A DNA stretch of 64,000 nt from Isoetes taiwanensis (lineage: Eukaryota > Streptophyta > Lycopodiopsida > Isoetales > Isoetaceae). Position numbers and translations under genes: made by a program. The first letter of the stretch is position 1. Every line of letters begins with the position of its first letter. Under the pieces are notes generated by a model. It searched no databases, was not told where the DNA came from, and was given only the letters and a program-made list of their open reading frames with translations. Shown here one piece after another: positions 11,130-23,116 of this stretch. The stretch is from contig JAJEKV010000032.1 in the NCBI GenBank assembly GCA_021234155.1, forward strand, positions 8,955,200 to 9,019,199. Reading direction: 5' to 3'.

Positions 11130-11390
11130 ATGTTTGGAGAGTGGAGGAGGAGGAGGCCCAATCCCCAGGCCCCCACCTCCAACCACTCATCTAAACCAAG
11201 TGTTGCATGGGTGGATCTGGAACCAAGACTAGTCTCCCCACCTGGCCCCAACCACCAAGCCACATTTTCCTTCAACAAAATAGTCCTACGCTTAGCCAAG
11301 GCCCAAGCAAATGGAAACCCCTTTGCTCACTCTGAAAAGCCCTGACGATCCCAGAAACCTTTAGAAATCAAGTTCTTGAGGAAACCCCAG
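11130..11390 (-). repeat. tRNA-like module, degenerate copy 4
   Basis: Carries the module flanks ('ggatctggaaccaagactag', 'ccaaccaccaagcc', CTTAGCCAAGGCCCAAGCAA, 'gacgatcccagaaacc'). Both pol III boxes are eroded; the B box reads TTGGTTCCAGATCC on the minus strand. A 50-bp GA stub follows at 11390-11440. Confidence 0.5.
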
Positions 11391-11479
11391 CTGAGGAGAG
11401 AAGAGGGAGAGATGGGAGAGGGAGAAGGGAGAGGAGAGGAGATGAGGACATATAGCTATGAGGAGGATTCTTGGAGAAA

Positions 11480-12330
11480 TAAAATTTATATATATGTAAA
11501 TTGGTAAGCTATATAAGTAAGTATATGAGTGCATAAAAATATATATTGGTATATATATATAATGTATGTATATATATATATATATATGTTATATATTTTA
11601 TATATATATATTATATATATTTTTATTAAGGTTATAAATATATGCAAATGTATATATATTATTATTATTTCATATATATATAAAATATATTATGTTTATT
11701 TTAATTTATATATATATTATATATGTATATATATTATTAAATATATGTTTAAAATATGTTTATTTCTATGCATATATATGTTACATATAAATATTTTAAA
11801 ATATTTATGCATATATATGTCAAATATATAATTTTACATATATTATTATTGTCACATATGCAAATATTTTACATAAACATATATTATTATATATGTTCAT
11901 ATTATTACATATGCCATATCATATATATATAGCCTAATATTTTATTACAAATATATATTATTAAACAAAATGACGGAAATATATATATACACCCAATGCG
12001 CCTATTATTATACAAACAAATATTATTATTATTAAATCATATTAATTTATTTTATATATATTAAACATTATTATTACGTCCAAACATACATATATATATA
12101 TTAGCATATATGGTATATAAACATATATGTTACGCTAAAGTGTTGCGCGGCAGCGTATATATATAGCATTTATGGTGAGGATGTATATATAAATATATAT
12201 ATCACGTATATGTGTTTATAGCTATAAGCTATAATGTTATATATAAAATATATTTATGGAGTGGATATATAAGAAATTGAAAATATTGGAGTATAAAATA
12301 TATATAAATATATGGAGAGAGGAGTGGAAG
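11480..12330. repeat. (TA)n-rich tract
   Basis: Long AT-rich tract with TA runs and ATTATTATT words. A small GC scrap 'gtgttgcgcggcagcg' at about 12140-12155 recalls the composition of the first 2 kb. Confidence 0.8.
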
Positions 12331-12700
12331 GGCAAGTGGAGCCTCAAAACTCTGAGGGGCTCTGCCTGAGGCCTACTTGTCGGTGGTGGCTGTTGAAAAG
12401 GCTGCTGTAATCTAATGTAACTCACCTCATCTATCGTGCCACAGTGAATCCTGACGGGTCCCACTGTTGCCTCACGCCACGCATGATCCCAGGACCTCCC
12501 TTTTCCAACCACCAGCCCAAAATTTTATGCTTGCATGGTGATCTCAACCCAAGACTAGTCTCCCACCCAATTCCCAAACCACCAAGCCAAGCATTTCAAC
12601 AAAAATAGGAAGTCCATGCTAGTTTTCATGGGTCAGCAATGGAAATCTCTACAATTAAAACTCAATGATCCCAGAACCCCCAAAATGTCTCAGAACGAAG
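12330..12700 (-). repeat. tRNA-like module, degenerate copy 5
   Basis: GGCC-type sequence, then 'gatctcaacccaagactag' and 'ccaaaccaccaagccaagca' (eroded B and A boxes on the minus strand), then AAAAATAGGAAGTCCATGC and the boundary phrase ending GAAGCCAGAGAGAGAAGAGG. Closest to copy 4. Confidence 0.5.
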
Positions 12701-12850
12701 CCAGAGAGAGAAGAGGAAAGACAGAGGGGAGAAGAGGAGGAGGAAAGAGAGAGGAGAGAGAAGAGAGAGGAGGAGAAGAGAGCCATGATATAACAGAAAG
12801 AGAGAAAGATAGAGAGAAAGGACAAACAGAGAGAGAGTGAGATGAGACAG
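12700..12850 (+). repeat. (GA)n purine tract
   Basis: About 150 bp purine tract that follows the boundary phrase and precedes a TA tract, as elsewhere. Confidence 0.85.
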
Positions 12851-13794
12851 AGTATATATATAGCCTAAGTACAGTTTGTATATATATATAAAACGATATA
12901 TATAAAATATAGGAGGAGTGACATATATATGAGCATATAAAATATATATAAAATATATATGTTTCATATATATATATATATATAAGCTTGTACCATATAT
13001 ATATAAAATATATATATATGGGCGTATATGTGCTATATATTTATATATATATATATATACATATATATATTGGCTAAAATTGCATATATATTTACATACA
13101 TATATATATGTGTCATGTCTTTTATATATAAAATATATAAGCACATATTGCTTATGTTTATATATTAAATATATTATACATTTATATATATGATGTATAT
13201 ATATCCATACATCCATACATATATATTGCATGTCGCTTTTCTTCGTTTATATATAAACATATATTAATATATAACGTTTATTTATATATATATTTTACCA
13301 CCACACATATATTAACCTTTCCACAAAACAGACATATATATTTACATTGCGACATGTTCTCTATTATTATTAAAATATGCTGACAAGATGTGCAGTCCAT
13401 ATATTATGTATTATTATTATTATAATAAACATATATGTTATATATACATACTGTTTTATTTACATGCATATATTTACATATATATGTGTTCTGTTACATA
13501 TTTACATACATATTTTCTTATTATTTACATGTTATTATTATTAAACATATACAAACATATGACATGCATTTATTACATTATTAAATATCAACCATATTAC
13601 ATAAATATATATTATATATGTTATATATGTTATATATATATATATATTAAAACAGAGTATATATAAGACAGTATATATATAATGAGCAATGACATATATA
13701 TAAATATATATAAATAAAATGACGGAAAGAGATGGTTATATATTTATATATATATATATATAAATATATATATATATGATGTATATATATATTT

Positions 13795-13830
<36 letters not shown>

Positions 13831-14560
13831 AATATATTGCTGTTAATCTGCGACATATAAATAGTTACATCTATAAAATATGTATACATATTAAAATATA
13901 TATATATATATATTGCCAAAATATATATATATGTATTGTTTTACATCCATATATATATATATTATATTTGGTTCTGCCATGCTTTTCATATATTACATAT
14001 TATGTTTTATTTTTGCTCAATCGTAACTGCAAAAATGCTATATATTATATTACATATATTTATTTTTGCCATATGCATTTACACGTTATTATTTATTAAT
14101 ATTTACATTGTGCATATGTTAAGACAGTATACATATAAAACATACATACCATATTAAACCTATATAAACATATGTTAAATATATATGGCTATCGTGCATA
14201 TATGTTAAATATATATATATATATAGCTATATATAGCTGTTATTAAATATATATGGTTATATATAAGCTGTTATATATATATATAAATGCATAATTTATG
14301 TATATGTTATATATGTCGCTATGGCGGCGAGAAGGTTATGATGGCATATATGTTGAGCAGCTGTTATAAAGTTATATAAGTTGTTATGTTGTTATATATT
14401 TATATATATATATATATATGTGCCATATATGGCACAGAGTATATATACAGTATATATATGTATTTTATTTTATATATAAAATATATGCAGCCATATATAT
14501 ATATATATGGTTGTTATATATGCTATATATATTGTTATATATATATATATATAGCCGCGG
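12850..14560. repeat. (TA)n-rich tract
   Basis: About 1.7 kb of TA runs, ATATGTTATATA words and ATTATTATT stretches. Tyr/Ile-rich open frames here follow from TAT/ATA codons and are not genes. Confidence 0.85.
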
Positions 14561-15000
14561 TGTCTCAAACCGCTACGGTAGGCCTATACCTAAATGGTGA
14601 ACAGTCCCAAGGACGTCAAACCTATATTTAGGTCCGGCCCATCGCAGGACCTGCGCAAAGGAGAAGGAGAGAGAGAGAGATAGGGGAGAGAGAGAGAGAG
14701 GAGAGAAATATGGAGAGGAGGAGAAGAGAGAAGAGTGGAGAGAGATGGAGGGAGATGAGGGAAGAGGGAGAGAAAGAGAGGGAAGACGGTGAGAAGAGAA
14801 AATGAGAGAGGAGATGGAATAGGGCACGGGGTGGGCTCCAAATCGAATGGTAATGGAGGCCTGAAATGCAGTGAAAGAGCATGTCTACTGGGCTGCCTGG
14901 CCCTTTCTAGTCTAACATAATAAAAGAATAGTGTCCAGGAGTGAGTTAGTGAGTGAAAGGCTATAACCCACCCATCGACTCTGAAGGAGGCTACCATCTG
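14560..15000 (+). repeat. GGCC module with embedded GA tract, ending in CTAG
   Basis: 'ctatatttaggtccggccc' leads into a GA tract (14655-14815), then GGGCACGGGGTGGG and GGCTGCCTGGCCCTTTCTAG with CTAG at 14907-14910, then TCTAACATAATAAAAGAATA and 'gtgtccaggagtgagttag'. Same sequence of parts as at 4.1 kb. Confidence 0.65.
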
Positions 15001-15075
15001 GTTTGATCTCGGCCGTCCGGCCTTGGCCTCCCAAAAGTCCCAAGTTTGGTGGACAAAATTTTTTGGTTTACCACC

Positions 15076-15132
15076 TGACTCTAACCCCCGATTGACACTC
15101 TCAAACCCCCCACCCCTACCACCAGACCAACC
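15076..15132 (-). repeat. tRNA-like (SINE-type) segment, copy 6
   Basis: The minus strand reads GGTTGGTCTGGTGGTAGGGG (A box), then GGGGGTTAGAGTCA (B-box-like, TTAGA for TTCGA). 'aagtttggtggacaaaattt' and 'cttaaaaataataggaagtc' flank it. Confidence 0.6.
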
Positions 15133-15189
15133 CTACCTTTCTTAAAAATAATAGGAAGTCCATGCTAGTTAAGGCTGGGGCTTAATTAA

Positions 15190-16470
15190 TTCAGGATACT
15201 CTGTGATGTTCTAGAATTCTAGAACCTTGGAATGTCCTAGAGGTTCCAGTGCCTCTGGGTGCTAACCCTCACTCAAAATAGAAAGTCTCACAGAGTTTTT
15301 GAAACATTGCAAGTGCTCAAAATAGAATGTTGTGGAGAATGTCCCAAAGTGCTCATGGCAAGCACCTGCCTAAAAATAGAAAGTCACTAAAATAGAAGTT
15401 TTGGAAATGCAAATGCTCAAAATAGAATGCTCTAATGCCCTGTGCTCATGGCAAGCACCCCTACCTAAAAAATAGAGTGTCTACCCAAAAAATAGAAGTT
15501 TTTTTGAAACTTGCAAATGCCTGTACAGAATGTTAGTGGAATGTTCCGTGTGCTCATGGTAAGCACCCCTCGCCTGCAAATAGAAAGTTTTTGAAACTTT
15601 GCAACACTCAAAAATAGAATATTGTGGAATGTTCCGTGTGCCTCACAAAGTTCTCAGCCTAAAAATAGAAAGTTCAAACAAAACAAAGTTTTAAGACTTG
15701 CAAATGCTCAAAATAGAATGCTCGAATGTTTGCATGGTCATGGGCAAAGACCCCTAATCCAAAATAGAAAGTTTTTGGAAACCCTTGCAAAATGCCCTAA
15801 AATAGAATGTTCGAATGTTGTAGATGCTCAAAGGTAAGCACCCTCACCAAAATAGAAAGTTTTAGGTGTGATGGCATGATGGTGTGTAAGCCTACACATG
15901 GCATACCTTTTAGAATTGGACATATTCTTTGTGAATTGTGCCTTATGGGCATGTATGAGTATGTTACTCATGAATATTACTTTAGGTGGTGCTCATGGGT
16001 GCTAACCTCAGTCTAAAAATAGAAAGTTTCAATCTTAAAAATAGAAAGTTTTTAAGACTCTTGCAAATGCTCAAAATAGAATGTTCTCAAATGGCAAATG
16101 CCTCATGGTAAACACCAATCCAAAAAATAGAAAGTTTTTGGGAACTCTTGGGTAAAATGCTCAAAATAGAATTTTCCTGAATGTTGCGTATGTTCAAAAG
16201 TAAGACCCTACTAAAAACAGTGAAAGTTTTATAAAACCTCAAACAGAATGTCCTAGAATGCATGCCTAGGCAAGCATCCTACCCAAAAAACAGAAAGCAC
16301 TTAGCCCAAAAAAACGTAAAAGTTTGCCAAAACTTTGCAAAAAAACTCAAAATAGAAATTTGGTCTAGAGTGTTCTAGATGTGCTATAGGCCTCAGGATG
16401 CCATAGGGCCACCCACTCATGCCTCCAGCCACCCCACCAAAAGCAGAAAGCTCTTGAACCCCTGCAAATG
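15190..16470 (+). repeat. AAAATAGAAAGTTT / GAATGTTC array
   Basis: Roughly ten degenerate units of 60-110 bp, each with a GTGCTCATGG(T)AAGCACC phrase, AAAATAGAAAGTTT, TTGCAAATGCTC and AAAATAGAATGTTC. A short GTGATAC-type insert with the ATGAGTATGTTACTCAT hairpin lies at 15865-15990. Units end in 'ctatagg' and 'gccacccactcatgcc'. Confidence 0.75.
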
Positions 16471-16800
16471 CTTAAATATTCCTGAGGTGATACTTGGAAT
16501 CTGGTAGTAAGTGATGGCATGATGGGTGTGTGTAGGCTTCATTACGGGTGATACTTTTAGAACTGGACACTTCAGCACTGGCACAGAGGTAGTAGATGTG
16601 TCTCATGGGCAGGTGAGTATGTTACTCATGAATGATACTCTCTGTTGGAGAATGAACAGAGGATTAAGATCCCCACAGGTACTACTTGGAATTGGTAGTG
16701 TTCTCATGAGTGATACCCCAAATTTGGTAGTAGGCATGTGTGCATATAGACCTTGCATGGCAGTAGGTGCAAGCAGGCCCCTTATGGATGTCAGTTTAGA
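16470..16800 (+). repeat. GTGATAC / TGAGTATGTTACTCA module
   Basis: Recurrent phrases 'gtgatacttggaat', 'ggtagtaagtgatggcatga', 'gtgtaggcttcat', 'gtgatacttttagaa' and the hairpin TGAGTATGTTACTCA (about 16615-16630). The module ends at a GA tract, as at 2.9, 19.6 and 22.8 kb. Confidence 0.7.
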
Positions 16801-16990
16801 GAGAGGGAAGAGAGGAAGGAGAGAGGAAGAGAGGAGAGAGAGAGGAGAGAGAAAGACAGAGGAGATGAGAGAAAGAGCAGTCAGAGAAGAGAGAGAAACA
16901 TAGAGAAAAGAGGAGAAATAGAGGGAGAGAGAGAGAGAGGAGGAGAAGAGAAAGAAGGGAAGCATAGAGAGAGAGAGAGAGAAAGATATA
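16800..16990 (+). repeat. (GA)n purine tract
   Basis: About 190 bp plus-strand purine tract directly upstream of a TA tract. Confidence 0.9.
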
Positions 16991-17575
16991 CATGGTTTAT
17001 ATATATATATAATTATGTTTCTGCATATATATATATATATATTTATGTATATAAATATAAATATATATGTTATATATGTATATATAAATATAATTTAAGT
17101 TATCAAGTATAAAATATATATAGCCATATATGTCCCATAGCTTAATGTTTATATATGTTATATATATTGTTTATATATATATAAATTTAAATATATATAT
17201 ATATGTATATATATATATTATTATTTACATATATAAAATATATATAAATGACAATTTATATACAAGGTTGTTTATTGTAAAGTGTTTATATTATTATATA
17301 TAAATATATATATCTATATATATGATGTATATATATAAATATATATGTTATATAGCCATATAAATGTTATATAAAATATATAAAATATTTATATTGCTAC
17401 AGCTATATATGTATAAAATATATTTTATATATATATATAATGTTTATATATATAAATATATATGGCTTTTATATATATAACAGTATATGTTATATATATA
17501 AAACACATATACCATATAAAATGCATATGTCCGTTTATTATACATAAATATATATGACGCCATATGTATCCACCA
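16990..17575. repeat. (TA)n-rich tract
   Basis: About 585 bp of TA runs with ATATAAATATAT words and TATAGCC interruptions. No coding signal. Confidence 0.85.
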
Positions 17576-17760
17576 AAGCGCCAATGGGGTCTCAACAGGC
17601 TTAGGCCCAATGAGGCCTACTTGTTTGTGAATGGTTTGAAAGGGCCCAATGGGCCGTGCCTGCCCTTTCTAGTCTAATATAATAAGAAAATAAAGGCCCC
17701 ATGGAGTGTGTCCGGCAGGAGTGGAGTGAGTATTCCACCACCATCCGACTCAAGGGATCT
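17575..17760 (+). repeat. GGCC module ending in CTAG
   Basis: GGCCCAATGGGCC is a perfect small hairpin nested in outer AAAGGGC...GCCCTTT arms. It is followed by CTAG at 17669-17672 and TCTAATATAATAAG. This is the best-folded copy of the terminus-like end of the module. Confidence 0.6.
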
Positions 17761-17857
17761 GCTACCATCAGTGATGTTCCTGACCCCTGGCCACCAAGGG
17801 GCCTTGGCCTCAAAGCTCCCAAGCCTGGCAGGGACAAAATTTTTGGCTTTACCAGCC

Positions 17858-17910
17858 GACTCTAACCGGACATTGCCCCCAAACCCCCCACCCCACCACT
17901 GTGACCAACC
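17858..17910 (-). repeat. tRNA-like (SINE-type) segment, copy 7
   Basis: The minus strand has the A-box-like GGTTGGTCACAGTGGTGGGG and B-box-like GGTTAGAGTCGG, with the usual GGGACAAAATTTTTGGCTTT flank downstream. Confidence 0.55.
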
Positions 17911-17959
17911 AGCCTTTCTTAAAATAATAAGAACCCATGCATAGCTAAGGCCGGAGCTC

Positions 17960-19430
17960 AATTACATCCAAGGATACCTAGGATGCCCAGAAACCTAGGA
18001 CCCCTTGAATGTTCTGGGGACTGTCCTGTGTGCTCCATGGCAAGCAACTACCAAAAAATAGAAAAGCTCTCAAAATTCTAAAAATAAAGTTTTTGAAACT
18101 TTGCAAATGCTCAAAAATAGAATGTTCTGAATGTTCTTGTGCTCATGGTAAGCACCGCCTAAAAATAGAAAGTTTCAGTTCAAAATAGAGAGTTTTTGAA
18201 GCTTGCAAATGTCGAAAAATAGAATGTTCGAATGTTCCAAATACTCATGGGTAAGCAATCTCACTAAAATAGAAAGTTTTTTGAAACTTTGCAAATACCT
18301 CAAAAATAGAATATTGTGGAATGTTCCAGGTGCTCAAGAGTACACCTAGCCCAAAACAGAAAGCCTACCAGAATGTTCTCGAATGCTGCATGCCTGCTTT
18401 GGCAACACCTCAATCCAAAAAATAGAAAGCTGGAACGCTGCAAAATGCTCAAATAGAATGTTCGAATGGTGTAGATGCTCAAAAAGTAAGCACCCTCAGC
18501 CAAAAATAGAAAGTTTTAGTCTAAAAACGTAAAACCAAATAGAATGTCCTAGAATGCTCGCATGCTCTAAGGTAAGACCCCGCCCAAAAAATAGAAAATA
18601 AGGTGTCTAAAACAAAAAAAGTCACAAAAACTTTGCAAAACCTCAAAAATAGAATGTTCTAGAATGTTCCAAATGTTATAGGGCAACCACCCACCTATGC
18701 CTTGCAGAAGCACCTCAGCCTAAAAATAGAAAGCTCTTTAAACCCTTGCAAATGCTCAAAATAGAATATTCTCAAGAAAAGTGATACTTTGGAACATACT
18801 GGGTGTGTGTAAGCTCACATAGGTGACACTTTAGAATTGACATACTAGGAATTGTGCCTCATGGGCATGTATGAGCATGTTACCTATGAATAACACTTTG
18901 TAGGTGCTCATGGGTAATCAGCCTAAAAATGTGAAAAGTTTCAAATAAAATAAAAAGTTTTTCAAGACTTTGCAAATGCTCAAAACAGAATGTTCCGAAT
19001 GCTGCATGCTCACAGCAAACACCCCAATCCAAAAATAGAAAGTTTTTGGAGACTTTGTAAACGTCAAAACAGAATTTTCTCTCGAATGTTACATAACCAA
19101 AGGTAAGACCCCGGCCTAAGAATAGAAAGTTTTTAATTAAAAATAGAAAGTTTTAATAAACTTGTAAAAACCCCAAACAGAATGTCCCTAGGGAATGGTT
19201 TCAGGATGCTCCTCAGTGTAAGTGGTAAGCATCTCAGCCTAAAATAGAAAAGTAATTAAGTAGGTCCTAAAACGTAAAAAGTTTGGTTAAAACTTGCAAA
19301 CTCAAAATAGAATGTTCTAGGGCAAGTTCTAGATGCTATAGGGCAACCATCTATGCCTCTAGAAGACCCCGGGCCTAAAAGCAGAAAGCTCTCTTGAAAC
19401 CCAAATGCCCACACAATAGAATATTCAAGA
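17960..19430 (+). repeat. AAAATAGAAAGTTT / GAATGTTC array
   Basis: About twelve degenerate units as at 15.2 kb, with a GTGATAC-type insert at 18780-18900 that separates two sub-arrays. The sub-array order (TTGCAAATGCTC, GAATGTTC, CTCATGG, AAGCACC) matches the 15.2, 21.2 and 28.5 kb copies, so these are long-range copies of one higher-order unit. Confidence 0.75.
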
Positions 19431-19620
19431 TGATACTTGAATTGATAAATAGTGTGATGGGCAAGGATGGGTGTGTAAGCTTCCACATGGTGATACTTTA
19501 GAATTCACACACTTTAGAATCACAGTAGACATAGTAGATGTGACCCGCTGGCATGTGAGTATAAGGCACGTGTGTATATGAGTCCACAGAAAAGTGTAAG
19601 CAGGTCTTTATGAATAACAC
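19430..19620 (+). repeat. GTGATAC module
   Basis: Phrases 'gatacttgaattgat', 'gatgggtgtgtaagcttcca', 'tagacatagtagatgtgacc' and 'tatgagtccacag' match 2.6 and 22.6 kb and end at a GA tract. The mini-hairpin is deleted here. Confidence 0.65.
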
Positions 19621-19621
19621 T

Positions 19622-20095
19622 TTAGAGAGAGGGAAGAGAAAGGAGAGAGGGAAGAGAGGAGAGAGAGAGGAGAGAGAAGATGAGGAGATGAGAGAGTATG
19701 TCGTGAAAGAGACGCAAAGATAGAGAGAGGGGAGAAACAGAGGGGAGAGGAGAGAGATGGAAAAGGAGAGAGAGGGGGAAGAGAATAGAGGAGAGAGAGA
19801 GCAAGGAAGAAGGAGAAGAGAGAGAAGGAAAGAGGAGAGAGGAGAGAGAAAGGGGGAGACAGAGAGAAATATAGAGAGAGAGAGAGAAGATTAGAGAGAA
19901 GAGGGAGAGAGAGAGAGAGATGATGGGAAGAGAGAGGAGAGAGAGAGAGAGAGACGAGAGGGGAGAGGAAGAGATGAGAGAGAAGAGAGGAGGGAAAGAA
20001 AGAGAGGAGAGAAGAGAGAGAAAACGAGAAGAGAGAAGAAGAGCAGTGAGAGAAGAGAAGAGAAAGGAGAGAGTAAAGAGAGTGGAAATATATAA
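19622..20095 (+). repeat. (GA)n purine tract
   Basis: About 470 bp purine tract with few pyrimidines. It shares longer words (AGGGGGAGACAGAGAGAAAT) with the tract at 22.76-23.3 kb. Confidence 0.9.
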
Positions 20096-20470
20096 ATATA
20101 TGTTATATAAAAGAGAGAATATAAATATATATATAGCTGGAGGAGAGATATAGACAGAGAGTATAAATATATAAATGTATATACAGAGAGCAAGTGTATA
20201 GGGGCTGTATTTACGTATATATATATAAATATATATATTTATATATAAGAGAAAAATATATATAGCTATATATTATATAAAAGAAAGAGTATATATAAAG
20301 ACGTATAAAGAGACAAAAGCGAGTGAGGAGTATATCAACCAACCCAAAACTTCCCAGAACCTATGAAGATGGTTTCAGAGGAGAGATAGAACAGAGAGAA
20401 GAGAGATATATATAATGGTATATACCTATAGCGTATATATACGTTGTTTATATATATGATATATATATAC
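20095..20470. repeat. Mixed (TA)n and GA tract
   Basis: TA runs interspersed with AGAGAGTAT and a short phrase 'cccaaaacttcccagaacc' at about 20342-20360. No coding signal. Confidence 0.65.
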
Positions 20471-20609
20471 AGCGCCGGAAGGGCCCCAATGTTAGGCCGG
20501 GCCGGGCTGGTCCGTGATTCGAGGCTATAACGGTCAAGGCCCATCTAAGCCTGTTAAATAGAAATACATAGAATATATATAAATATATAAGATGCATACA
20601 TGGTTAAAC

Positions 20610-20653
<44 letters not shown>

Positions 20654-21000
20654 GACATGAGTATATATATATGGTTATATATATGAGTGGCAAAATGCAA
20701 TATAACACGCAGAGTGGAAGAGTATATATAAACGTATATATAAGAGAGGAGACGCAAAGAAATATATATATATATATATATCATCTGGAGGGATTTATAT
20801 AGCATGTTATATATATGTGATGAGTGTAAGAGAGAGTGGTAGCAGAAGAAAGGGAAGAGATGGGGAGACAGGGGCACATGGGCCCAAATCATGCAGGCCG
20901 AGGCCTACTTGAGCCTATAGGGAGCAGGGGTGCCTACCACGTGCCCAACCTTTCTAGTCTAATCTGGCCACACAGCTAAAATAGCCCTGAGTGAGTGAGG
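20470..21000 (+). repeat. GGCC module interrupted by (TA)n, ending in CTAG
   Basis: 'gggccccaatgttaggccgg' starts a GGCC module. A TA tract (20560-20820) with a perfect TA run near 20610-20648 interrupts it. GGCCGAGGCC and CCACGTGCCCAACCTTTCTAG follow, with CTAG at 20954-20957. Confidence 0.6.
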
Positions 21001-21106
21001 CCCCTAGTCCACCATCCCACCTGGAGGAGGCCATGGCTCTGCATCCCTACCACCAGGCCTTGGCCTCAAAAAGCCCTGCTTGGTGGACAAATTTTTGGCT
21101 TTACCA

Positions 21107-21164
21107 GGACTCAACCTCCTGACATTGTCCCCAACCCCCACCTCGGCCACTGTGACCAACCAGC
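21107..21164 (-). repeat. tRNA-like (SINE-type) segment, copy 8
   Basis: The minus strand carries GGTTGGTCACAGTGGCCGAG (A-box-like) and GGAGGTTGAGTCC (B-box-like). 'ttggtggacaaatttttggc' lies downstream and 'catggctagttaaggtcgg' upstream. Confidence 0.5.
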
Positions 21165-21224
21165 TAAAATAGAACTCCATGGCTAGTTAAGGTCGGGGCC
21201 TAATTAATTCAAGGATACCTAGGA

Positions 21225-21268
21225 TGTTCTAGAATGTTCCAGAATTTTGAATGTTCTAGAATGTTCCG
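21225..21268. promoter_or_regulatory. Eight-unit heat-shock-element array
   Basis: TTC/GAA units lie at 21227, 21232, 21237 and 21242 (exact 5-bp alternation), then at 21249, 21254, 21259 and 21264 (again exact), with a 7-bp step between the two sets. Each set alone exceeds the three-unit minimum of a canonical heat-shock element. The motif match is seen directly; occupancy is inferred. Confidence 0.55.
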
Positions 21269-22560
21269 TGTGCCTTGCAAGCACCCTGGGCCTAAAAATA
21301 GAAAGCTCTCTTAAAAAATAGAAGTTTTTTGAAACTTTGCAAATGCTCAAAATAGAATGTTCGAATGTTCAAAAGCTTATGGGTGCTACACCCTACTGCA
21401 ACAGAAAGTTTCACTAAAAATAGAAAGTTTTGAAACTCTCAAATGCTCAAAATAGAATGTTCCGAATGTTCCAAATACTCATGGTGGTAGCACCCGGGCC
21501 TAAAAAATAGAAAGTTTTTGACCCGGCCTAAAAATAGAAAGCTCAATAGAATGTTCGAATGTTGCAAGATGCTCATGGGTAAACACCCTCAACCAAAAAT
21601 AGAAAGTTTTTTGAAACTTGCAAATGTCAAAATAGAATGTTCGAATGGCAGATGTCTAAAGCAAGCACCTTCAAAACAGAAAAGTTTTAGTCTAAAATGC
21701 AAAACTCAACAGAATGTCCTAGGGAATGCTTCGCATGCTCTAAGATAAGCATCTCATTTCAAAAATAGAAAATAAGGTAGTCTAAAACAAAAGTTTGCTA
21801 AAATCCTTGAAACTCAAATAGAATGTTCTAGAATGTTCCAAACTGCTATAGGGCAAATCCACCTATGCTCTAGAAGCACCTCAGCCTAAAAATAGAAAGC
21901 TTGGAAACCTGCAAATGCCTCAAAATAGAAATATTCCCATGTGACACTTTGGAGTTGGTATAATGGGTGTATGTGAAGCTCACATAGGTGATAATTTTGA
22001 ATTAATATACTTGAATTGTGGCCTCATGGCAGTATGAGCATGTTACCATGAATATCACTTGTAAGTGCCTCATGGGTGGCTAACCCTCAGTCTAAAATAG
22101 AAAGCTCACTAAAAAATAAAGTTTCAAGACCCTTGCAAAATGCTCAAAAATAGAATGTTCTGAATGTTGCAGATGCCTGGTAAACACCCCAACCAAAACA
22201 GAAAGTTTTTGGAGACTCTTTGCAAATGCTCAAAATAGAATTTTCTCGAATGTCATGATGTTCAAAGTAAGTTTACCAAGAACAACAGAAAGTTTTAGTT
22301 CAAAAAATAGAAAGTTTGCTTAAACTTTGTAAAAACCTCACCAATGTCCTAGAATGCTCTGCATGCTCTAGGGTAGGCATCTCAGCCTAAAATAGAAAGT
22401 ACCCATGTCTCCAAACAGAAAAGTTTCATAAAACTTGCAAAACTCCTCAAAATAGAATGTTCTAGGCGTTCTAGACATAGGGCAACCCACCTGCTCCAGA
22501 AGCACCCCTAAAGTAAAAAGTTTCTCACCTTGCAATGCTCACAATAGAATATTCTCAAGA
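21240..22560 (+). repeat. AAAATAGAAAGTTT / GAATGTTC array
   Basis: About eleven degenerate units with a GTGATAC-type insert at about 21945-22070. Structure matches the 17.96-19.43 kb array in the order of sub-blocks. Confidence 0.75.
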
Positions 22561-22765
22561 TGATACTTAAATTCACAGGCAAGTGATGGGTAAGGATGGT
22601 GTGTGTGTTTCCACATGGGTGACTTGTGAATTGACATACTCTTAGAATTGGTAGCAGACATAGTAGATGTGACCCTCATGGCATGTGTGAGCATGTAGTA
22701 AGGCATGTGTGCATGGAGTTCCACAGCAGTAGGTGCAAGCAGGCCCCATGAACAATACTTTAGAG
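22560..22765 (+). repeat. GTGATAC module
   Basis: 'gatgggtaaggatggtgtgt', 'agcagacatagtagatgtga' and 'gcatgtgtgcatggagttcc' match 19.43 and 2.6 kb closely. It runs straight into a GA tract. Confidence 0.65.
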
Positions 22766-23085
22766 AGAGGGAAGAGAGTATAGTTATGAGAGGGTTTATG
22801 AGAGAGAGAGGAGAAGACGAGGAGACGAGAGAGAGAACAGAGAAGGACACAAAGATAGAGAAGAGGGGAGAAAGAAGAGGGAGGAGAGAGATGGAAAAGG
22901 GGAGAGAGGGGAAGAGAAGAGAGGGAGAGAGAGAAGAAAGGGGAGAAGAAGGAGAAGAGAGAAGGAAAGGGAAAGAGGAGAGAGGAGAGAGAAAGGGGGG
23001 AGACAGAGAGAAATATAGAGAGAGAGGAGAGAAGATAGGAGAGAAGAGGGGAGAGAGAGAGAGATGAGGAAAGAGAGAGGAGGAG

Positions 23086-23116
<31 letters not shown>

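Noticed and set aside
11529-11831. Tyr/Ile-rich frames in TA tracts
   Set aside because: TATATA read as Tyr-Ile; composition artefact, not membrane proteins.
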